From JBIOUF01 sp044866695 (lineage in GTDB: Bacteria > Actinomycetota > Actinomycetes > Propionibacteriales > Nocardioidaceae), in the NCBI GenBank assembly GCA_044866695.1, contig JBIOUF010000277.1, positions 1 to 15,549 of the forward strand: a stretch of DNA of 15,549 nucleotides. The letters are read 5' to 3'. The notes beneath the pieces are model-generated. The model did no database searches. It saw only the letters and a program-made list of their open reading frames with translations, and was not told the origin of the DNA. The first letter of the stretch is position 1; each line of letters starts with the position of its first letter. Positions 1 through 5,484 of this stretch are shown piece after piece. The position numbers were made by a program, and so were the translations under genes.

Positions 1-722
1 GCGGCGAGCATCTCCCCGTACCGTTCGGGGAGCTTGAACCTGCCGTTCACGCTGCCGTGCCCGTCTCGTCCCCAGGTCAGGCTGGTGGCCCGCTCGGCCT
101 GGCGTTCCTCCCGGTCCAGCGCGGCGGCGTCCAGCCGGTCGGCGAGCTCGGGGTTGACCGCGTGCAGGATCCGCTTGCCGAGCCTGGCGAGCTCGACGGC
201 GTCGAACCTCTGGGCGAGGTCGAGCAGGTGCGTCTCGGCGGCCCGCCGGGTGTCCACCCCGACCTCGACCGGCAGGTCGTCCACCGCGTCGCAGATCGCC
301 CGGGCCTGGTCGACCAGCACCTGTCCGGCGACCAGCGCTTGGTCGACCGCCTCGTGGCCGTCCCGCAACGTCTGGGCCAGCCGCTCCCGGCCGATCGCGT
401 CGCGTCTGGTGACCGGCACCAGCCCGCGCACCCACGCCCCGGTCGACGTCGCCCCGGCCGACCCGGCCAGACCCTGCAGGTCGGCCCGGGCCACCAGCCG
501 CAACGCCAACCCCGACAGCCGAGCGGCGGCCCGCTCCAGCTCCAGAACCGCCTCCGCCGTCTGGTCCGGCGTCAACGTCAACGGGTGCGGGTCGCCCAGC
601 CCGTCCAGCACCTCGTGCACCCGCCCCGCGAACCAGTGCACCCGGTCCGACCGGTCCCCCACCGGCGTCCCCCCACGCCCGCTGGCGCGCGGGTCCGAAG
701 ACGGCACCGGCTCTGCTGACAT
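1..722 (-). CDS. DUF222 / 13E12-repeat family HNH endonuclease-type protein (5' part, runs off window)
   Basis: The reverse strand is open from an ATG at 722 to the left edge: 240 codons with no stop. The translation begins MSAEPVPSSDPRASGRGGTP and continues with helical segments typical of the DUF222 (13E12 repeat) domain: an Ala/Leu/Arg-rich helix near residues 60-80, GAWVRGLVPVTRRDA near 105-120, QVLVDQARAICDAVDDLP near 145-160, and a run ending in DREERQA near 215. In this family DUF222 is usually followed by a C-terminal HNH nuclease domain, which would lie outside the window, so nuclease activity cannot be judged here. The proteins are highly multiplied in actinomycete genomes and their role is poorly known; some act in phage or mobile contexts. 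Codon use is strongly GC3-rich and matches the neighbours. It is separated by 168 bp from the upstream dehydrogenase gene, and I see no clear Shine-Dalgarno. The family call is confident; the function is not. Confidence 0.85.
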   Translation of the reverse strand, partial: MSAEPVPSSDPRASGRGGTPVGDRSDRVHWFAGRVHEVLDGLGDPHPLTLTPDQTAEAVLELERAAARLSGLALRLVARADLQGLAGSAGATSTGAWVRGLVPVTRRDAIGRERLAQTLRDGHEAVDQALVAGQVLVDQARAICDAVDDLPVEVGVDTRRAAETHLLDLAQRFDAVELARLGKRILHAVNPELADRLDAAALDREERQAERATSLTWGRDGHGSVNGRFKLPERYGEMLA

Positions 723-890
723 GACCCGATCCCACCAGCCGGCACCGACAGTTCCGGGGCCGCGAACCGATGCCATCTCGTCATGTGGACAGCAAACTGA
801 GGACCCCCCGCGCTGGTCCCGCTTCGGCGGCGCCAGTGCTGATCTTGACCAGGAGCGCAAGCCGTCGTCGGCGCGGTGATCACGCGCGGG

Positions 891-1898
891 CTACCTCGGC
901 GAGGGCGCGGCGAGGCTCGCGCGTCGCGCCGCCAGGATCGCGGCCACCACGACGGCGTCGCGCTGTGCCGCGAGACGCTGGCGGTCGGTGGTCCTGCCGG
1001 CCGCCAGTCCCTCCACCAGCCGGGTCGCGGTGTCCCGGTCGAGGTGGGGGTCGCCGAGGTCGTCCCACCACCGGTTGAAGCTGTCGGCGTACCTCTGGCA
1101 GAAGGCGGCCAGGCCGCCCTCTCCGGCGGCGAGGTCGAACAGCGTCGTCGGGCCGAACGCCGCCCAGCGCAGACCCGGCCCGGCGCACACGGCGGTGTCG
1201 ACGTCGGCCACGGAGGCGACGCCCTGGTCCACCAGGTGGATGGCCTCGCGCCACAGGGCCGCCTGCAGCCGGTTGGCGACGTGGCCCGGGACCTCTCGCC
1301 TCACCTCGATCGTCACCTTGCCGACGGACTCGTAGAAGCGCCGGGCCCGGTCGACCACGCCTGCTCCGGTGCGTTGGTTGCCGACGACCTCGACGAGCGG
1401 GATGAGGTGCGGCGGGTTGAACGGGTGACCGACGACGAACCGGTCCGGGCGGCCCCATCCGGACTGCAGCTCGGTCAGGGTCAGGCCTGAGGCCGAGGAC
1501 GCCACCACGGCGGCCTCGCCCACGGCGGGTTCGATCTCGGCGTACAGCCGGCGCTTGAGCTCGATGCGCTCCGGAAGGCTCTCCTGGACGAAGTCGGCCT
1601 CGCGCACGGCCGTGCGGGCGTCCGGGCAGGCCACCAGCTCGCCCTCCGGCTCGGCGGTGGTCGCCAGGCCCAGCTCCACCAGGGTCGGCCACGCCTCCTC
1701 CACGGCGCGCCTGACCCGCGCCACCGCGTCGCGGTCGGGGTCGAACAGGACGACCGACCTCCGCGCGGCGAGGAACAGCGCGGTCCAGCTCTGGCCGATG
1801 ACCCCGGCCCCGAGCACGGCGACCCGACCGATCTCGCCGGTCGGCGGCGCGGGGCGAGCGGACGGCTCAGCAGGTGACACGGCCAGTTCCGTTGCCAC
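891..1898 (-). CDS. 3-hydroxyacyl-CoA dehydrogenase family enzyme, probable carnitine 3-dehydrogenase
   Basis: 335 aa. Residues 25-200 form an NAD-binding Rossmann domain with GAGVIG at 30-35 and an acidic residue at the end of beta-2 (LFDPD, Asp53) as expected for NAD rather than NADP. The catalytic pattern of hydroxyacyl-CoA dehydrogenases is present: SSASG at 134-138, His158 in GHPFNPPH and Glu170 in LVEVV, with Asn209 in GHVANR. The C-terminal helical domain carries GPGLRWAAFGP at 240-250, a segment I associate with carnitine 3-dehydrogenases, which oxidise L-carnitine to 3-dehydrocarnitine in the cytoplasm. Plain short-chain 3-hydroxyacyl-CoA dehydrogenase is the alternative. The start is GTG at 1898, because GAGGAG lies 7 nt upstream (plus-strand ctcctc at 1906-1911). 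The gene overlaps the end of the Rieske oxygenase gene by 32 bp, so the two are probably translationally linked and serve one pathway. A roughly 24-residue Pro/Ala-rich leader precedes the fold. Confidence 0.85.
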   Translation of the reverse strand: MATELAVSPAEPSARPAPPTGEIGRVAVLGAGVIGQSWTALFLAARRSVVLFDPDRDAVARVRRAVEEAWPTLVELGLATTAEPEGELVACPDARTAVREADFVQESLPERIELKRRLYAEIEPAVGEAAVVASSASGLTLTELQSGWGRPDRFVVGHPFNPPHLIPLVEVVGNQRTGAGVVDRARRFYESVGKVTIEVRREVPGHVANRLQAALWREAIHLVDQGVASVADVDTAVCAGPGLRWAAFGPTTLFDLAAGEGGLAAFCQRYADSFNRWWDDLGDPHLDRDTATRLVEGLAAGRTTDRQRLAAQRDAVVVAAILAARRASLAAPSPR

Positions 1899-3096
1899 CG
1901 AGCCGCTCCTCGGCCGACAGGGCAGCGACGCCGTGGCCAGGCTCGCTCTCGGTGTCGCTGCCCGCCGCGTAGGACCGGTAGGCGTCGAGGACCAGGCCGT
2001 GGAAGTGGTGCACGCCGTGCTCGGAGAGCCCCTGCCCCGACGGGTCGTAGACGATGCGGCCCTGGTCGAAGGCCGGAGTGCTCATTCCGCGCTGGACGCT
2101 CTCGACCAGTGCGATGTCCTGCCGCTGCAGTACCTCGTCGACGTACCGCACCGACTGCACGTCGGCCGCCTCGAGCTCGGCGGTCTCGAAGTAGAAGTCC
2201 CAGGTCTCCAGGGTCCGGTCGATACCCGCGGGCACGACCTGGAAGACCATGAAGTTCCCACGTCCCGGGTAGCGCAGCAGACAGGTGTTCGGCCACAGCC
2301 ACCAGACAGCATGCTGGGTGACAGTGGCGTCCGAGACGTCGTACGCCGCGTTGTGGTCCTTCCCGGCCTCCGCGAAGTGGCTGGACCAGATGCCGTGGGT
2401 CCGCACCTCGTAGGTGCGCATGTCGACGAGGTCGACGAACTCCTTGTGGGCGATGTGGCAGTGGTAGCACTCCAGGAAGTTGTCGATGACGTTCTTCCAG
2501 TTGGTCGCGACGTCGTAGGTGAGGCGTCTGGCGTGGGTCAGCTCCGAGACGCCCGGGGCCCACCGGGCGATGTCGGCCGCCAGGTCGCCGGCCTGGGCGG
2601 CCAGCGGGGTGGCCGTCGGGTCCAGGTTGACGTAGACGAACCCGCCGAACACCTCGACCTGCACCCGGTCGAGACAGACCTCGCGCTTGTCGAAGGTCTC
2701 CATCCGCTCCGCCCTGCGAGCCGCCTTCAGCCGGCCGTCGAGGCCGTAGGTCCACGCGTGGTACGGACAGACGATGCTGCGCGTCGTGCCCGAACCCGAC
2801 AGGAGCTCGTGGGCGCGGTGCTTGCAGACGTTGTAGAACGCTCGAAGCCGTTCGTCCCGGTCACGGATCACCGCGACCGGCATGCCGGCGACGGTCGCCG
2901 ACACGTAGCTGCCCGGCGGGCGAAGCCGTTCGACGTGGCAGACGAGCTGCCAGGTGCGGGCGAAGACCGCCGCCAGGTCGGCCTCGAGCCACCGGCTCTC
3001 GGTGTACGTCTCCGCCCGGAGCGACATGGAGCGTGCGGGGTCCTCGTGGAAGCCCGTGCCGACGCGGCGCACGTCCCCGAGCGTGACTGTTGCCAT
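1867..3096 (-). CDS. Rieske non-heme iron oxygenase alpha subunit (glycine betaine / carnitine / choline monooxygenase type)
   Basis: 409 aa. The N-terminal Rieske [2Fe-2S] domain has Cys91-Lys-His93 and Cys110-Pro-Tyr-His113 as cluster ligands. The C-terminal catalytic domain has NFLECYHCHIAH (206-217), giving Glu209 as the bridging acid and His212 and His217 as iron ligands; Asp327 in RQDIALVESVQRG is the likely third ligand. Glu rather than Asp at the bridge is characteristic of the CntA/GbcA/choline-monooxygenase branch, which attacks quaternary trimethylammonium compounds. The usual reaction is O2- and electron-dependent N-demethylation or C-N cleavage. The partner reductase is not in this window. 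The start is ATG 3096: the frame is open further upstream to 3390, but that part runs antisense through the regulator gene, while a promoter points exactly at this ATG. No Shine-Dalgarno is visible, in keeping with a leaderless mRNA. The dehydrogenase gene follows with overlap, and two TetR-type operators lie upstream. The family is certain; the exact substrate is inferred. Confidence 0.93.
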   Translation of the reverse strand: MATVTLGDVRRVGTGFHEDPARSMSLRAETYTESRWLEADLAAVFARTWQLVCHVERLRPPGSYVSATVAGMPVAVIRDRDERLRAFYNVCKHRAHELLSGSGTTRSIVCPYHAWTYGLDGRLKAARRAERMETFDKREVCLDRVQVEVFGGFVYVNLDPTATPLAAQAGDLAADIARWAPGVSELTHARRLTYDVATNWKNVIDNFLECYHCHIAHKEFVDLVDMRTYEVRTHGIWSSHFAEAGKDHNAAYDVSDATVTQHAVWWLWPNTCLLRYPGRGNFMVFQVVPAGIDRTLETWDFYFETAELEAADVQSVRYVDEVLQRQDIALVESVQRGMSTPAFDQGRIVYDPSGQGLSEHGVHHFHGLVLDAYRSYAAGSDTESEPGHGVAALSAEERLGGNGTGRVTC

Positions 3097-3102
3097 TGCA
3101 GG

Positions 3103-3131
3103 AGCGTACGAGAAACTGGACGATCGTTCAA
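3103..3131 (-). promoter_or_regulatory. Promoter of the oxygenase-dehydrogenase operon, leaderless geometry
   Basis: Read on the minus strand, a -35 box TTGAAC (3131-3126) is followed by a 17-nt spacer and a -10 box TACGCT (3108-3103, fitting TAnnnT). After it come six bases (CCTGCA) and then the ATG at 3096. A start of transcription 7 nt after the -10 box would fall on the A of ATG, so the mRNA is predicted to be leaderless. This agrees with the lack of a Shine-Dalgarno and with the frequency of leaderless genes in actinomycetes. The -35 box overlaps the proximal operator palindrome. Confidence 0.65.
3116..3131. promoter_or_regulatory. Proximal TetR-type operator (imperfect palindrome over the -35 box)
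   Basis: CTGGACGATCGTTCAA is a palindrome centred on CGATCG (between 3123 and 3124), with 6 of 8 base pairs symmetric. Its half-site TGGACGATCG is identical to that of the second site 23 bp away. It covers the -35 box and part of the spacer of the oxygenase promoter, so a bound dimer would block RNA polymerase. The neighbouring TetR protein is the obvious candidate ligand; binding itself is inferred. Confidence 0.65.
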
Positions 3132-3138
3132 TCAGGCA

Positions 3139-3154
3139 CTGGACGATCGTCCAG
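3139..3154. promoter_or_regulatory. Distal TetR-type operator (perfect 16-bp palindrome)
   Basis: CTGGACGATCGTCCAG reads identically on both strands over all 16 bases, centred between 3146 and 3147. It lies just upstream of the -35 box of the oxygenase promoter and 16 bp from the end of the tetR gene. The centre-to-centre distance to the proximal site is 23 bp, about two helical turns, which would place two repressor dimers on nearly the same face. Sites of this size and symmetry are typical of TetR-family repressors. Confidence 0.7.
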
Positions 3155-3169
3155 CCTGGCCGTTTCCGG

Positions 3170-3751
3170 TTACTCGACCAGGGCAATCTCCTCGCAGCGC
3201 GCGACACTCCGCCTGATCGAGGCGCGGTCGAGCCCCAACAGCGCGGTGAGCCACAGGCCGTTCTGCACGACGTCGATGTCGGCGGCCCGCTGGTTGCACT
3301 CGCGGCGCGACAGCTCGGGCCGGGCCGCCCGGATGAGCGCGGCGAGGCCGTCCCGGTAGCGCCGCTGCGCGACGGCGTTGATCTGCCCATAGTCCTCGTC
3401 GGCCCGGGCGAGAGCCCAGAGCTGCAGCCGCAGGGACAGGTAGTCCGTGGTCAGCAGCTCCGGAGCGGCCACCCGCTCGAGCGCGGCACGAAGGCGCTCC
3501 ACCGGCTCCAGAGTGGGGTCAGGCTCGACCATCGCGACGTCCTGCGCCTCGATGTGATGAAGCGCCGCACGCACCAGACTGGCCTTGTCTGCGTAGTAGT
3601 AATTGACCAGACCCAACGAGACGCGGGCCTCGTGCGCCACCGCGCGCATGCTCACCGCCGAGATGCCGCGCCGCGAGAGCAGGCGCATCACCGCGTCCAG
3701 GATTCGCTCCCGGCGGTCCTTCCCTGCGGCGTCGGCGGACGAAGCAGTCAC
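3170..3751 (-). CDS. TetR/AcrR family transcriptional regulator, BetI-like
   Basis: 193 aa. Residues 13-60 form the TetR DNA-binding domain: RRERILDAVMRLLSRRGI, then the helix-turn-helix SMRAVAHEARVSLGLVNYYY (34-53) and the closing ADKASLVRAAL. The remainder is an all-helical ligand-binding and dimerisation domain, with a C-terminal half (LWALARADEDYGQINAVAQR, RRYRDGLAALI) resembling BetI, the choline-responsive repressor. BetI-like regulators typically sense quaternary amines, which fits the betaine/carnitine-type enzymes encoded directly downstream on the same strand. The start is GTG 3751, the only good start before the HTH; a TAGGCT box 6 nt upstream suggests a leaderless transcript. The 73-bp gap to the oxygenase gene holds two matching palindromes, so it probably represses that operon. 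The actual ligand cannot be read from the sequence. Confidence 0.9.
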   Translation of the reverse strand: MTASSADAAGKDRRERILDAVMRLLSRRGISAVSMRAVAHEARVSLGLVNYYYADKASLVRAALHHIEAQDVAMVEPDPTLEPVERLRAALERVAAPELLTTDYLSLRLQLWALARADEDYGQINAVAQRRYRDGLAALIRAARPELSRRECNQRAADIDVVQNGLWLTALLGLDRASIRRSVARCEEIALVE

Positions 3752-3757
3752 AGCCCG

Positions 3758-3763
3758 AGCCTA
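3758..3763 (-). promoter_or_regulatory. Probable -10 box of tetR
   Basis: On the minus strand TAGGCT fits the actinobacterial TAnnnT -10 pattern and is followed by exactly six bases before the GTG start at 3751, the same geometry as the oxygenase promoter. No convincing -35 box is found 16-18 bp upstream, where the DNA is a GGCCGG-rich palindromic stretch. None of the CTGGACGATCG operators lies here, so autoregulation is not evident from this side. Confidence 0.4.
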
Positions 3764-3844
3764 GTGACGCGTGCCGGCCGGCCGTGGCGCTCACGACCGG
3801 ACGACGACGGAGTCCACGCGTGCGCAGGTGTGCTTGGATGAAAC

Positions 3845-4501
3845 GTGGAGTGGCCTCTGCTCGCGGCGCTCAGCGCGGACGAACGAAGAGACCTCCTGGC
3901 CACGGCACGCACCCGGAGCTTCGGTCGAAACGAGGTCGTCTGCCACGCCGGCGACCCGGCCGACTCCCTGCACCTGGTCGAGTCCGGTCACCTCGCGGTC
4001 AAGGGCGGCCTGGCGTCCGGGGTCACCGCGACCTTCAACATCCTCGGCCCGGGCGACTACTTCGGCGAGCTTGCGCTGCTGCGCGGCGACCACCGGCGCA
4101 CGGCGACCGTTGTGGCGATCGAGCCCAGCCGGACCGTGGCAGTCGCCGCGACGACGTTCGGCAGGCTGTGCGCCACGAACCCGCGCGTGGAACACGCCCT
4201 GTCGGTCCTGCTGGCCGACCGGGTCGACCAGCTCAGCCGGCGCCTGCTGGAGACGATGTACGTGAGCCTGGACCGCCGCGTCTACCGTCGGCTGGTGGAG
4301 CTCGCGACGTCGTACGGTGGCGACACGAACCAGGCGAGCATCCCGCTCAGCCAGGCGGACCTCGCAGACCTGGTCGGCGCGACCAGACCGTCGGTCAACC
4401 AGATCCTGCGACGGCTGGTGGACCTGTCGCTGGTCGAGGTGCGCCGGGGGCGGATCGACCTGCTCGACGTGCGCGCGCTCGCCCGCCGGTGTGGGGACTG
4501 A
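3845..4501 (+). CDS. Crp/Fnr family cyclic-nucleotide-responsive transcriptional regulator
   Basis: 218 aa, the normal Crp length. Residues 1-115 are a cNMP-binding beta-roll: VVCHAGDPADSLHLVESGHL (31-50), then the phosphate-binding cassette DYFGELALLRGDHRRTATV (71-89), with Glu75 and Arg85 placed like the cAMP ribose- and phosphate-contacting residues of Crp. A long dimerisation helix runs from about 112 to 138. The winged helix-turn-helix is at about 166-210 (PLSQADLADLVGATRPSVNQILRRLVD). No N-terminal cysteine cluster of the Fnr type is seen, so a nucleotide or no ligand is more likely than an iron-sulfur cluster. The start is GTG 3845; an ATG at 3838 is out of frame. No Shine-Dalgarno is visible. 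The gene is divergent from tetR with a 93-bp shared upstream region, and 107 bp separate it from the sigma factor gene. Its targets are unknown; a nucleotide-cyclase-like gene lies about 3 kb downstream. Confidence 0.93.
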   Translation: MEWPLLAALSADERRDLLATARTRSFGRNEVVCHAGDPADSLHLVESGHLAVKGGLASGVTATFNILGPGDYFGELALLRGDHRRTATVVAIEPSRTVAVAATTFGRLCATNPRVEHALSVLLADRVDQLSRRLLETMYVSLDRRVYRRLVELATSYGGDTNQASIPLSQADLADLVGATRPSVNQILRRLVDLSLVEVRRGRIDLLDVRALARRCGD

Positions 4502-4608
4502 GGCAAGCCGGCTGGCTGTCGTCGCAGTCGCGCAGCTGTCGGGACCCGACACTCACTGAGTCAGCGGGCGAACACAGCCAGCGGCCGTTTCGCTGCACGG
4601 TGCTGGGC

Positions 4609-5289
4609 ATGGAACTTCGACCCGGAACCCACGACGACCGCCAGGCAGCTGGCCCGGCAACCGCGGCGCACGTCGGTGACCAGCCGCTCACCGCGCTCGT
4701 CGCGAGCGCAAGGCAGGGCGAGAATGCTGCCTGGGCGGAGCTGTTCAACCGGTTCGAGCCCTTGGTGCGCTCGGTGTGCCGGCGGTACCGGCTCTCGGGG
4801 ACGGACGCCGACGACGTCAGCCAGGCGGTCTGGCTGAAGCTGTTCGAGCACGTCGGTGACCTGCGCGAGCCGCGGGCGCTGCCGGGCTGGATCGCGACGA
4901 CGACCTCGCATCAGTGTCTCCGCGAGGTCGACCAGCGGCGGCGCCTGGTCGTCCTGGACCCGCAGGACGCCGAGTGGGCCCAGGTCGACGGGTCGTCCCT
5001 GACCGCCAGGACGGCGACGGACGGTGCGGTCGACGAGCGCATCCTGCGTGAGGAGGACCGCCGCGCGGTCCAGGAGGACCTGTCCGGCCTGTCCGCGAAG
5101 GAGCAGGGCCTGCTGGTGCGTCTGATGGCGGATCCTCCGGTGCCCTACACCGAGATCAGCCGGCAGCTCGACATGCCGGTGGGGAGCATCGGCCCGACCC
5201 GCGCCCGCTGCCTGGAGAAGCTCCGCCGCGGTCCAGCGGTCGGCGCCCTGGTCGGGGCCGCGCCGGGACGCGCAGGCGTCGCCGCGTAG
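4609..5289 (+). CDS. RNA polymerase sigma factor, sigma-70 family, ECF type
   Basis: 226 aa. An approximately 25-residue N-terminal tail precedes region 2 (about 39-108): AWAELFNRFEPLVRSVCRRY, then DADDVSQAVWLKLFEHV and LPGWIATTTSHQCLREVDQR, the last part recognising the -10 box and aiding melting. A linker follows, then region 4 (about 155-207), LSAKEQGLLVRLM and the helix-turn-helix YTEISRQLDMPVGSIGPTRARCLEKL. Region 3 is absent, as in ECF sigma factors. The start is ATG 4609; an in-frame GTG at 4600 is an alternative. The frame is open as far back as 3784, but that stretch is antisense-like reading through the Crp gene. No recognisable anti-sigma factor follows. The next confident gene starts 195 bp downstream and begins the isoprenoid cassette, so the sigma factor may control the cassette, but this is positional inference. 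Confidence 0.92.
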   Translation: MELRPGTHDDRQAAGPATAAHVGDQPLTALVASARQGENAAWAELFNRFEPLVRSVCRRYRLSGTDADDVSQAVWLKLFEHVGDLREPRALPGWIATTTSHQCLREVDQRRRLVVLDPQDAEWAQVDGSSLTARTATDGAVDERILREEDRRAVQEDLSGLSAKEQGLLVRLMADPPVPYTEISRQLDMPVGSIGPTRARCLEKLRRGPAVGALVGAAPGRAGVAA

Positions 5290-5306
5290 CCGGAGCAGCG
5301 CGGAGA

Positions 5307-5477
5307 ATGCAGGAAACCAAGAAAGCAAGACGGAGAAACCGGACGCCTCTCGCCGCTTCGGCGACGCTGCTGGTCAGCGGAGCTTTCGGCGCTTCACGCT
5401 CGCAAACAACGTGGGAATCGCCGATACCACCAACAATCTGGGGCCAGGAGCTCCCAGGAGCTCAGTGCCGGGAATGA
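5307..5477 (+). CDS. Possible small ORF with signal-peptide-like N-terminus (56 aa)
   Basis: ATG 5307 to TGA 5477. A CGGAG at 5291-5295 could act as a ribosome site, with an 11-nt spacer. The peptide starts MQETKKARRRNR, a strongly basic n-region, followed by a hydrophobic/small stretch TPLAASATLLVSGAFGAS that resembles a secretion signal with cleavage near residue 29. The rest is Pro- and Trp-containing (WESPIPPTIWGQELPG) and ends in CRE. It begins 17 bp after the sigma gene and stops 7 bp before the next start, so it would fit an operon. Against it, I count 34 of 56 codons ending in G or C, clearly below the GC3-rich neighbours, so it may be non-coding leader DNA. Weakly supported. Confidence 0.25.
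   Translation: MQETKKARRRNRTPLAASATLLVSGAFGASRSQTTWESPIPPTIWGQELPGAQCRE
5350..5364 (+). other. Short hairpin downstream of the sigma factor gene
   Basis: TCGCCG-CTT-CGGCGA is a perfect 6-bp stem with a 3-nt loop, 61 bp after the sigma factor stop. No T-run follows, so it could be a weak terminator, an mRNA stability element or simply chance in GC-rich DNA. If it is a terminator, the cassette promoter must lie between 5365 and 5484. Confidence 0.3.
5444..5463. repeat. Perfect tandem 10-bp duplication
   Basis: CCAGGAGCTC occurs twice head-to-tail (5444-5453 and 5454-5463), just upstream of the 490-aa gene. Each copy contains GAGCTC, so each is partly self-complementary. It could be a regulator half-site array or a slipped-strand duplication; no known binding protein is recognised. 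Confidence 0.55.
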
Positions 5478-5484
5478 CCGCCCG

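Noticed and set aside
34..879. Plus-strand frames over the left edge
   Set aside because: The minus strand encodes a recognisable DUF222 protein running off the edge; the plus-strand translations are Ser/Arg- or Pro/Arg-rich shadows.
871..887. GCGC...GTGATCAC...GCGC inverted repeat after the dehydrogenase stop
   Set aside because: The outer arms are only 4 bp with an unpaired G and no T-run; this is too weak to call a terminator.
1555..3216. 553-codon plus-strand frame across the dehydrogenase and oxygenase genes
   Set aside because: It is opposite two genes with intact catalytic motifs, so it is an antisense shadow of high-GC coding DNA.
3784..4608. Upstream extension of the sigma factor frame
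   Set aside because: This part overlaps the Crp gene in another frame and reads as low-complexity Arg/Pro/Gly; the sigma fold begins after ATG 4609.
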